Assembly: GCA_020284085.1 (NCBI GenBank)
Contig: JACEVL010000344.1
Span: forward strand, 564,501-628,500
Length of the DNA: 64,000 bases
Source: Aporrectodea caliginosa
Lineage: Eukaryota > Annelida > Clitellata > Crassiclitellata > Lumbricidae
Reading direction: 5' to 3'
The notes under the pieces were generated by a model. That model did not search any database. It was not told the origin of the DNA and was given only the letters and a program-made list of their open reading frames with translations. Position numbers and translations under genes: made by a program. This document shows, piece after piece, positions 10,571 through 19,885 of this stretch; the first letter of the stretch is position 1; every line of letters begins with the position of its first letter.

Positions 10571-10703
10571 TATACATGTAGGCCTAGGCCTACATGTATA
10601 GGCCTTACTATTTGCCATCATTTGTTTTTTTGTTTTCTCCGGTTTTCATAGCCTTAAACCAATTTGTACCTATAGCATGTAAGACAGGCTATAGGCACAA
10701 ATT
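10571..10703. repeat. Perfect 30-bp palindrome and an adjacent hairpin
   Basis: 10571-10600 is a perfect palindrome (TATACATGTAGGCCT and its complement). The flanking GCAAATAG / CTATTTGCC also pair imperfectly. About 60 bp further, AATTTGTACCTATAGC (10661-10676) pairs with GCTATAGGCACAAATT (10688-10703) with one mismatch. Together they look like a fold-back element. Confidence 0.75.
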
Positions 10704-10760
10704 TCTGAACATGTAAATAGTAAGGTTGCACAGCTATATCAGTCACCGTCACGTGAGTTT

Positions 10761-12703
10761 CAAATATGTCAGTTGCTCTTTGTCTCGAGTCCCTTGCGAC
10801 GGAGAGTTGCTTGTTCGGTAAAGTTAAGAACTGTTCGACTGCTGTTCTTGATAGATGTTGTCGAATGTTGGCCCTATTTTTGTTGTAGGGCCTACATTTT
10901 CTTTTACCATAATATATTTGATCATACCCAAGCGAGTGTTGTTAGTTCGGAGGGGCCTTACCTGATAGATCGCTAGGCCTCTATAGATGAACGTGCTTTT
11001 ATACGGTTTTTATACCGACAAGAGAACTAGACACACGCCGGTTTTTTTGGCAAAAACAGAGGTAAGACAAGTCAAGCAAAGTAATGAAAGACACAATTTA
11101 AGGTAAGGTTGAGCAGGTCAAGGCACCTTACATAACCTCATCGCTGATTAAATAAATAATTTAGGATACATTTATTTCTTGTGTTGCTGAAGATGTGGGT
11201 CTTGTACATGTCTACATTTGTTTCTGGTGGTGCAGGAATATCTTGGGCACTTGGCGAATTGTTTGCGCAGCAAACTTTGCTGCTTACCCAGTTTGAGACT
11301 TAACACCCAGATGCATCGCGCAGTTACATATTGCTCGTCGATTGGCAATATGCTAAATATTGCAGAGGAGGGGCAGGGACAGACAAAATGCAATGGACGC
11401 TGCAGAGTGCAGACCGAACGGAACACTAAATGATCGATTGGTGCCTGTATTAACACGGCGCGTGCACCCATCGACCGCCCGTCTATACCCACTCCTCCAT
11501 CTCGCCCATCCTTCTCCTCGCTCCACTGAGCCCGACCACTCCACGTCCTTTGACCTTAGGAGCCTAGGCACCCGCGGCTCATCGACCAGCGGCGCATACA
11601 CAAGGGAGACAGCCGCTGACAACGGAAGAATTTTCTTTAGCAATTGCCACTCGGCACGGGCATCTCCGACCAGACATGGATTCTTCTGTAGAAGTTAAAG
11701 ATGCTGGACTGCTGCGTTCCCCGTTTGGAAGCCTAGACGTTTAATATGGTCTGAAGATCATTCTAGGGATGTCTCTCCAAATATTTGTGCAAAGAAATCC
11801 ATAGGCTAGGTATCAATGAAGCTAATTTACTTGTATAATGCGAAAGTCTCCAATAACCTGAACTCATTGCCTTCGTCTTGTCATGGCTTTCAGAGAATTT
11901 TGTGTCTCCATAAATCTATAAATCTGTATACGTCGGGCTCGACCTGTTTAATACTTCGTGTACTTTTCAAGCTGCGGTCGGTATCAGCAGCGTACGTCCG
12001 CAAAGGGACATTACACACAAAGGGTCAAAAGTAAGTCATTTTCCTCTATTGACGACCTCTGACAGGGAACCTAATCTAAAGTCCACAAAACCTCAGTATG
12101 GTTTATGTAATGGGCATGAATGCCAAATGTAGACAAGGAAAGAATAGGATCAAAGTACACCTGTACTTAGGTCATTTATGTGGCTGTCCTTTATGGACGA
12201 ACCCTAACGACGAAACTCCTGGGCTTGCCGTCATTCATCAGCAGCACTGTTTAAGTGGTCCGTCTAAGCACTTTAACATACAGTACATGCATTTATAGAG
12301 TTCATAGAAACTTGATGTTACACAACCTTTTCTAAGCTGGTTAAGTTAAATAACGAAAAACCTTAAGCGAACCGAAATAGTGATGAGAGCAGCACAATAA
12401 CAATTGAAGGACAATTTTGCACAACAGGAAAGCAGCAATACAAAAACAGCAACAATACCCAATATTGCAGAGGGCCGATCAAGACAAAACTGAAAAATCC
12501 AGCAGAACATGCACCATACTTGAAGAACAGCTGTACATGTATTTTTCCTTAGAATAATTCCCCATTTCAGTCCATCTAGCAAAAAAGTTATGTAATCTAA
12601 CAGAAACCTAGCACTACTTAGTACTTGATTATTCACAACAATTAAACACATAACAAATCAAACATTGTTTTCTTTACGTCCTTGAATATTCAAGTTCAAA
12701 TGC
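10761..12703. other. Downstream flank of ATF4; no further gene recognised
   Basis: The 3' untranslated region of ATF4 must start at 12703 and run towards lower coordinates, but I see no convincing AATAAA on the minus strand within the next 400 bases. Overlapping ORFs on both strands at 11172-11698 share the same GC-richer stretch and show no known domain. Confidence 0.35.
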
Positions 12704-15326
12704 TCAAAGAACTGGTTGTTTAGGTCTTAATATGTCCACCAGAAGTTGCCTCATCACATGAACTTCATGCTCTTTGTCTTGTATCTCTTTTCTCAGCTCC
12801 TTGTTTCGGACCTCGAGTATCTCAATGGCACCCTGCATCTCATGATCCATCACTTTCTTCTTCTCTCGGTATCTTGTAGCTGCATTTCTGTTTTGCTCCT
12901 TTTTTCGCGTCTTTGGATCCGTTTTCCTTGACTTCCTGCGGGGTTCGTTAGCACTAACTTTCTTGCCATTTCTCTTGCGCTTTCTCGTCGCCATCCAGTC
13001 TTCGTCATCCACACTGTTCTCCTCTGCACTGGACTCGGCATATGTACTTCTGTACCTTGAAGAACCTGAAAGCGATGCCGAGACACCTTCACACGAGTCT
13101 GATTCGTCAGGAGGAGTCTCGCACCGCTCTGAATCGCCAATGGATGTTAGACAAACCTCTTCTTCACCGTCTGGGTTCCAAAGGCCTTGAATCACGGTGT
13201 CCAACATGAAATCGTTTCCATAGTCAGTCACCAACTGGATCGATGATGGTTCAATCAGAGAAATGGGTTTTCCATTCTCTTCCACCAAATGCAACAGAGG
13301 TGAACTGGTCTCTGGTTCCACCACATCAATGTTGTCAAAAAAATCTTGCAGATCTATCATCTCACCAGAACCGAACAATGACACCCCTTTAAAAAACAAG
13401 TACAACAGTACATAATTACCCATTCTACTACACTCAGCAAAAATACATCCATCACATAATCATTAGGGCACTTAATTAGCAGGATTGTAGCATTAAATTC
13501 TCGGTATGATAAACACAATCAAAAATTTAATCATCAGATCAAATTTTAATCGCAAACAGAGTTTTGGGTATTTACTGTAACGCACAAGGTACCGAGATTG
13601 GGCTTCATTCATCCAGTTGTGTTGGGCAAACTTGTAGGTAACCAAGCAATTTAATCCTTCAAGAGTGTACTAAAAGCAACTGGGAAAGCAAGGCAGCTCG
13701 TCATTAAAGGGTTAACATTTGAATGACGAGTTGCATTGGTTTCCCAGCAGTGTTATTTTAGTTCAGAAAATCATTTTTATTCTAGTTTTTATTTAGTTCG
13801 GTATCAATCATTTCAGTTTAGTTCTAGTTTTATTTCTGATAATAAGCCAATTTTAGTTCCAGTTCAAGTTATTATTCATCAAATCTTTTTCATTTTCGTT
13901 TTAGTTCGTTCACGAAATTAACACTGCTGGCCTTCAGCATCGTTGGACAGCAAGTGTGGTGAACAAGAGGCAGCTAGAAGGGAGGGGGTTAATTAAAGAG
14001 GAACTGAGCCATAAAATGAGTTGAAGTCCGAAGAGCCACCTTCCCCCAGTGGTGTCTGCCAATGGGGGTTGGGATAAAGATCTCCCACGGCTGCCAGGAA
14101 ATGGGGGGGGGGAGGGAGAGTTTACACACGCTTTGAATATAAACTGGGGGTTGTTGATTTCCGATAATATAATGGCCTGCAATATAATTGTCAGTGACTA
14201 GATCTGGGTCTCATGTATGTCGGTCAGAGTGGGGGTTTGTTTTCCAATTCCCGGTGGGAGGTTTAGACGCCACTGCCTGGACTGCCCTTCCCCCTCTGGC
14301 TTCTTTATGGCATAGAGCCAAGTGGGGTAGGGTGACAGTAATTTAAACATGCGCGCCGTTAAAGAGCGTCGCTGTCGAAATTTCTACCACAATAGATTCT
14401 TGTATTTTCTATAGTTTTAGTTCAAGACTTCAATATCGTTCTCGTTTTTATTTCCACTTTAATTCTTTCTCGTTTTTATTTAGTTTCAGTTCACAATTTC
14501 TTTCTAGTTCTCGTTTTCGTGAACGATTGTCTAATTTTTTCATTCTCGTTTTCAAGTTTCGTTCACGAAATTAACACTGTTTCCCAGTCACTTTTAGTAC
14601 ATTCTCGTCGTTAAAGTGTAAACAAACTTCATATTTTTTAACAGTAAAAGGGCTGCAACTAGTCTCACCTTGTCAACTAGTCTGCCAAAACAAATTAATG
14701 AAGCGTCTCATTTGGTCCAATGCTCCATCACATTTAGAAAGTTTATCCAGGGCAGACCAAAGACTTTACGTTGGCAAACTAGTGTGATTGTTGGGCCTGG
14801 TATAGTAATGGGAAAACAATTAGAAGAAACATCAGTTTATCATGCTTTAGGGTTCATATCCATCATATCAAGGTATTAGTTACTGTTCTATCATCACTAA
14901 GAAAAGACAACTCTCAATGCATGAATATCTATACCACGTTCAATACTAGAACTCTTCATTGCATAAACCATAGTCGAGATCTACCTATGGCACATGCTCA
15001 AAGGCATTCTAAACATCAGATCTTCTATATATTTAACATTTTGTTATATTTTGAAATGTTTTTATATTATGTTTAAACAAGTTTCAACCTGGAAAATCAT
15101 CACTGATGTCAAAGCCAAAAGTATTGGCGACATCATGGCCTCCGACATCATGGCCTCCACCACCATTTTCGGTCTTTAGGTGAGCCTCAAGTTCATCGTC
15201 AACCGTTAATGATGGAAGGCGAATTTCTGAGATATCCTCCTCCCAGCCACTCCAGGGAAGCTGGAAGATGTCGTCTCCCTCGTCTGTTCTGCTGCCACTG
15301 GTTGAGGCCGTTGCACAAGAATTCAT
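12704..15326 (-). CDS. ATF4: ATF4 (bZIP transcription factor), two coding exons
   Basis: Predicted 306-residue ortholog of ATF4, the nuclear bZIP factor of the integrated stress response, which binds CRE/C-EBP composite sites as a dimer. Coding exon 1 runs 15326-15089 (ATG at 15326, donor CCAG|GTTG). Exon 2 runs 13386-12704 (acceptor TTTTTTAAAG|GGGTG). They join in phase 1 as DFPG|VSLFGSGEMIDLQDF. The C-terminal bZIP (from about residue 236) has the basic-region signature RKKEQNRNAATRYREKKK, closest to ATF4/ATF5, then a leucine zipper to residue ~300; human ATF4 is 351 residues. The N-terminal two thirds are acidic and serine-rich. DSCEGVS in the middle looks like the phosphodegron DSGxxxS of ATF4 with Cys for Gly. 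The single internal intron (15088-13387) contains the MITE nest. The first 12 codons open in front of exon 2 are intronic. Family assignment is confident; the leader exon is inferred. Confidence 0.93.
13748..14579. mobile_element. hAT-type MITE with 8-bp target duplication
   Basis: The ends are CAGTGTTATTTTAGTTC (13748) and GTTCACGAAATTAACACTG (ending 14579). TTTCCCAG flanks both (13740-13747 and 14580-14587), an 8-bp duplication as made by hAT transposases. The interior is rich in TTTAGTTC and TTTTCGTT. A second internal AACACTG terminus at 13927 and foreign sequence at 13928-14390 show that it carries further insertions. Confidence 0.82.
14047..14285. mobile_element. Inner MITE (CAGTGGYGTCT family)
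   Basis: It starts CAGTGGTGTCTGCCAATGGGGG and near its other end has GGTTTAGACGCCACTG (to 14275). CCTTCCCC occurs immediately before 14047 and again at 14286-14293, which may be its target duplication, though that places the right end about 10 bases beyond the CACTG. Related fragments are at 5090-5215 and 4610-4630. Confidence 0.55.
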
Positions 15327-16837
15327 TCTGACTTGAAAAGTCTGTATACGTTGAGAAACTGTAACACAAAACAACACTTTCTGAAAGGTCTTAACCTGTG
15401 GTTAAATTGCTCATACTTCAATAATACAAAGCCTAAATTCACTAATACCTGGTGAGTAGATCTATAATTGATACTTGCTAAATTCACTGTTTAAAACAAC
15501 ACAAAATGCGAGAAATATGATGCATAGTCAATTATTGCTACAAAAACAGATGGTGATAAGTCTTCTTGTTTAGTTTAGTGGCAGATAACACAATTCAGGG
15601 GTCTGATCTCAAATCAGAGGTCCAGATCTGAAATCACGCTGAAATTAACCAATAGTTTTCACCAAAGAGAAACTACTCTACCAACACCTGCTACAAGATA
15701 GGCACCCTTCTGCCCTATCATCTCTTGCCAATTCCACTCGCTTGGCTAGTGAAGTCTTAGAACTCCATTCAGCTTCAATTGTAGTCTGTACACATTTATA
15801 CATCTTAAGTTTTAGCTAGATATTGCCAGTTGTGAGTTTTAGTATTAGTTAGAGATGCAAGAATTAAAAATTTCACTTTTAGTTTTTACATTCAGTTTCA
15901 CTTAGTTTGAGTTACAGTTATTAATTAATTATTTGAGTTCTTCAAGTGGACACTTTAAAAGTACGTAATTCACTTTAAGAAAATGTTTCTCTTAGCAATG
16001 GGTTACGTTAATGATACTTTATAATGATCAACTGTCCAAAAAAAGCTAAATTGTGGGAACCAGCTTTACACATGCACTCACTTCTAAATAAATTTTCACG
16101 GCACTTAAGCTGCACTGCAGGTATACTCACATTCAGTTTCAGGTAGGGAGGTGTCTCTTTTGCAGACATTTTAAAAGTGCATGGAGATGTACTCTTACGG
16201 GACTCCTAATCTCTGATCTTGACCATACTACCACCTTACTTATCTGTGCAAATTCTCCCTTATCCAACCATGCTGCTCTACACTGTCCCCATGTAACTTC
16301 TCACTTGAAGTTCTCCAACTGATCCACATACCATCCTTCACTCGACTCTGGAACGGTCTTCCCTTTGAATTCCAAAATTCTCCATTTCTCTACCACACTG
16401 GTCATTCATCCACTATCACCCATGTCGAGGTCCTTCGGCAATCACTCGTGGGGCTTTTCATTCAAAACAAACGCCCCACCTTTTCAAGAAACTTCCCCTA
16501 ATCCATCCACTCAGTCACCTTCAAATTTCTCTCAACCTAAAGTCCTAAACACAACCCAGAGTAAATGCAAATTTACACGGAACCTCCGCATGGCTTCGAT
16601 CCTGCTTATTTTCCAATCAATGAATTGACAACAACAGATCTCGCATCCTCTAATTGGTCTTCTGGCAACCGCATTTTGTTCTTCACGTGCTATCTTTGTT
16701 CAACCACTCTGACTTGACGCAGCATTCGTGAATGGACTGTTGCCTGCGCTTAGCCTTCTAAGTAGCGCTGCAGCTATTTCTATTACAAGTCCAGCTGCTG
16801 CCTAAAAACACGAAAAATCATTAAATACTTACGCCAT
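15199..16837 (-). promoter_or_regulatory. Predicted ATF4 uORF2 (54 codons, overlaps main ATG)
   Basis: A leader exon is inferred to end at 16833 with the strong donor ATGGC|GTAAGT. The best acceptor before the coding start is TTGTTTTGTGTTACAG|TTTCTC (exon from 15358). Splicing the two puts an ATG at 16837-16835 in a frame that stays open for 54 codons, stops at 15201-15199, and overlaps the first 128 bases of the ATF4 coding region out of frame. If the alternative acceptor at 15341 is used, the uORF is only 7 codons and its TGA overlaps the main ATG. In vertebrate ATF4 the second uORF is about 59 codons and also overlaps the start, which blocks translation in unstressed cells. Confidence 0.65.
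15359..16832. other. Predicted first intron of ATF4
   Basis: No coding exon seen. At about 16310-16500 the plus strand has a weak LINE C-terminal trace (RLWNGLPFEF), now broken. If the leader exon is wrong, this stretch is simply the 5' flank of ATF4. Confidence 0.4.
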
Positions 16838-16888
16838 ATTGTAAAGCTAAGCTTTACGCTGTTGCGTAGTGATGAACACGGTACGCAA

Positions 16889-16900
16889 CTAAACCGACAT
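16889..16900 (-). promoter_or_regulatory. Predicted ATF4 uORF1 (3 codons)
   Basis: ATG TCG GTT TAG on the minus strand, 51 bases upstream of the uORF2 ATG, with no other ATG between them. Vertebrate ATF4 also has a 3-codon uORF1, which lets ribosomes resume scanning and reinitiate. Inclusion in the transcript depends on the inferred leader exon; the transcription start is not visible. Confidence 0.6.
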
Positions 16901-17525
16901 AATTGCGGAAAGCCGGAGCTGAGCTGTTAATTCGAAGAATTTGAAGTGAATTTCTGAGTCGTCCTTCGTCGTCCTCGTCTTTTATCGAAGATCAAAGATG
17001 TCCGCTCGGTCGTCCCTGGCATGACCTTGCTACGACCGACCGACCGTGTCAACTTCTTCCATCTTCAAAGCCTATAATAATTCCTTCAAAGAAACCATTG
17101 TCGATAAAGATTAAAACTATGCGAAAATCACATAAGTTGATTAAAAGAATGGAATAAGTGTAAACATAAAACAGTTTTACTATCGGACTATATTGCCGCG
17201 AGCGCACTGATTCGCCCCAGAATCCCTTAGTCATGTCGATTGCATCAGCTTTGAGCGCCATTGCAGGTGCTTTATCACATGACAACGCTTTACAGTCATT
17301 AGAATTTCCCAGGCTATTTCAGAGCTCTGGGCTATTTCATTCAGCGCCAATAGCAACCTCGATGTAACGATAGGTCGCTTCACAGTTGGCCCTTCGGTGT
17401 AGCCCAAAAATAGTTCGAACGCTGTAGCTAGGAACACTTTATTTGTGAATGCTACTGTATGGTCGATACTAAAATAATATTAATAGTGAATACATGTTTT
17501 TAGCCATGTTATAGGCCTATAAATA
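16901..17525. other. ATF4 upstream flank
   Basis: This stretch probably contains the ATF4 promoter, since the predicted leader ends at 16833. The stretch 16850-17050 has more CpG than its surroundings. No TATA box is obvious on the minus strand. Short ORFs at 17049-17437 have no recognisable domain. Confidence 0.35.
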
Positions 17526-17527
17526 AG

Positions 17528-17830
17528 TGGGACGCGGTGGTGTAGCGGTACGTTATGTGCCTTGTAACCGGAGCAGCAACTCATGACAAGGTGCTCAACC
17601 ACAATTGTCTGCGGAAGGCATCGGGAAACCGCCTCGCATCTCATAACCCGGTGGCATAAAACTGAAAAGCCACTGGACGTGTCTTCGGACAGAGCTCATG
17701 ATCATAGGCCTATTGTTCCGTACAGTTGTGGCAGCTTAGCGACGAATAGGAGGCCTGTATTGGAAGTGTGGCCCTATATTCTTTGGACGAATGGGCATCT
17801 AACAATTAGGCAAATTTTAATTTAATTTTA
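17528..17830 (+). mobile_element. Probable SINE with tRNA-like head
   Basis: GGACGCGGTGGTGTAGCGGTACG resembles an A-box region and is followed by a body ending in an A/T-rich tail (TAATTTAATTTTAG). The B-box cannot be recognised, so the assignment is tentative. Confidence 0.4.
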
Positions 17831-18640
17831 GTGGGGATGTTTAGTGTTATACTTGCTTAAATTTAAATGGTACGAAAAGCGAATGGCCATGTCCCCAAGG
17901 CCCAGCACAGTATACTACAGGATGGATATTTGTACATATACGTGTAGTTTAGTGTAGGTAAACGAGTTCAAACGCCATATGAAATTAAAACTAAGCTACA
18001 GTGCTACATGAAGGGTGAGGCTGGCTGGAAAAGGGTGAGCAGCACAGCACTGTCCAAGGAGCAGCAAAATTAAATTTTAGCAATCTTATCATCTGCACCC
18101 AATATTTGAATTGTCATTACAAAGCTGTACTTACAATCCATGTCCCAAAGATAGCGTCAAGTATAAACTTCAGACTCGTTGGGCCTACCAAGCACATCAA
18201 TCAATCAATTTCGTTTATTCTCATCATCAAGCCGACAGGTTGCAACTTGTAAAAGAACTCGGGGACAAGAACTTTCACCTCTGGAATTAAACCGACCCAG
18301 TTTCTCTCCCTATTTCTTGCCTTTATCAAAAAGTGCCAGAAACACAACAGAGCTCAGTATAGAAAATTATGAGAGAAAAGAGCACAGCTCTATGGAGTTT
18401 ATAGCAGCATTTTGAAAGGCACCAATTCTTCACTAGTTCTGGATGATCAAGACAATGAATCCAGCAATTTCATCAGTCGATAACTAAAGGTGTAGTGTGA
18501 CGATCTGATGTTTTAAGCCCAGTAGGCCATCACAATAACAAGTGTATGTACTAATCAACGTTTAGTGCATCTGTGACGCTGACGCATACAGAGGATGCAA
18601 GTATAGATCAGGAAGCCTTACACGTGGACAAAATTGATTT
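17831..18640. other. No gene; one retroposon 3' end
   Basis: At 18195-18255 the plus strand reads ATCAATCAATCAATTTCGTTTATTC...GACAGGTTGCAACTTG, a second copy of the retroposon end at 4990-5060 in the same orientation. Nothing else is recognised. Confidence 0.45.
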
Positions 18641-18680
18641 CTACTGTGCAACTTCATGGTAGAACTAGGAACCAGTCGGT

Positions 18681-18912
18681 TTCAAAACTGAGCAATTTTC
18701 CTGAAAATGCAAATGGAAGATCAATGTCTACAACAGCAGTTTGAAAAGAAGTTGCAAAATAGCACAATACTAGAGAAGTTGTTAGGAAATTGTGAGTTTT
18801 TGGTGCAAATGGAAGATCAATGTCTACAACAGCAGTTTGAAAAGAAGTTGCAAAATAGCACAATAATAGAGAAGTTGTTAGAAATAAGTTTTCAGGAAAT
18901 TGTGAGTTTTGG
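18681..18912. repeat. 95-bp direct duplication inside an inverted repeat
   Basis: A block starting GCAAATGGAAGATCAATGTCTACAACAGC occurs at 18709 and again at 18804 with only a few differences. CAAAACTGAGCAATTTTCCTGAAAA (from 18683) pairs with TTTTCAGGAAATTGTGAGTTTTG (18889-18911). It lies beyond the UNK stop codon on the side of its 3' end. The coiled-coil-like plus-strand ORF over it (18707-18943) is a by-product of the repeat. Confidence 0.7.
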
Positions 18913-19039
18913 ACAATTGTCATTGAAAATTGTCATTGATTAACATTCACACATTACATTATCAAAATATGACATTCTCAAAATGTAACATTGTCTAAAT
19001 TGCTGCTTTTCAACTAAATTCAAAATGTCCAGATGGAAG

Positions 19040-19205
19040 AACTGCCATCACTCATCTTGGATGCCAAAAGTAAATAATATGCCAATGGTTAACCGAGACT
19101 CTTAATAAATAATGGATTACCTTATCATCACTCATCTTGGAAGCCAAAAGAAAATACTGTAGCTATGCCAATGGCTAACTGAAACTGAATAAATGATGGA
19201 TTTTC
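19040..19205. repeat. ~80-bp direct duplication downstream of UNK
   Basis: ATCACTCATCTTGGA-GCCAAAAG, then ATGCCAATGG and AATAAATAATGGATTA, occur at 19048-19121 and again at 19128-19203 with minor changes. Confidence 0.6.
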
Positions 19206-19793
19206 TTACCTAAGAACATACAACTCCTCAAATCCAAGTTCCTGCTTGTATGCATAGACTTAACCAGCAGACCACACTGTCACTTGCAACTACTGTAAGC
19301 TATAGTTCTCCAAAGTGCAATTTCCTTACCACATCCAACATAATTCTTCATGAAAAAGCTGTACAAAGTGCAATTACCAAACTAGTCATAACACAAAGGC
19401 TGCACTGAGCCACCCTGTAAGTGTGCACTTACATTACCATACCATTTAAATACCTATCCACTTGAAAATCTACAGTTACACTTACCACCTCCAGCTCATT
19501 TGCAGAAACACCCCCCGGCCAACCTTTGATTAAGAATGGCAAGGGCTAATCTTTATCATATATATTTGGCAAAGATTCTAGTAACTAGAGAACTAAATTC
19601 AAAACAACAATTCCAACTCCACATGCAACCATTTATCCGATGCATGAAATCGATTTGACTGTCACGAAACAAATCATACGATAATAGTGAATTCATTCTG
19701 TCATACTAAAGTTCTCTATCATTTCTGTTATGAGAAACCAAAAAATTCAACTATGCTGTGAATTTTTAAAGAATAACATAAAAACAATTTGTT

Positions 19794-19799
19794 TTTATT
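19794..19799 (-). terminator. Candidate UNK polyadenylation signal
   Basis: AATAAA on the minus strand, 87 bases after the UNK stop codon. This is positional evidence only; the surrounding sequence is AT-rich. Confidence 0.35.
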
Positions 19800-19885
19800 G
19801 TAAAAAAATAAATTGCCATGAAAGGCGTTCAATCATCATAGTACTAATACAAATTGGATTAGGTCCCTTCGACTCTGACACATCA

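Larger units (their letters stand above)
13663..14606. mobile_element. Fold-back MITE, outer element of a nest
   Basis: GAGTGTACTAAAAGCAACTGGGAAA (from 13663) is inverted as TTTCCCAGTCACTTTTAGTACATTCTC (14580-14606). Inside, CTCGTCATT...AATGACGAG forms another inverted pair (13697-13730). It has been opened by insertion of the hAT MITE at 13748-14579. A second copy of the terminus is at 41648. It lies in the ATF4 intron. Confidence 0.7.

Noticed and set aside
11172..11698. Overlapping ORFs on both strands as a gene
   Set aside because: No domain, no splice context, and the ORFs overlap one another in several frames.
13387..13423. Extending the ATF4 second exon to the in-frame ATG at 13423
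   Set aside because: The extra codons are the intron's pyrimidine tract and acceptor. The phase-1 join to the exon at 15326-15089 gives continuous acidic coding sequence instead.
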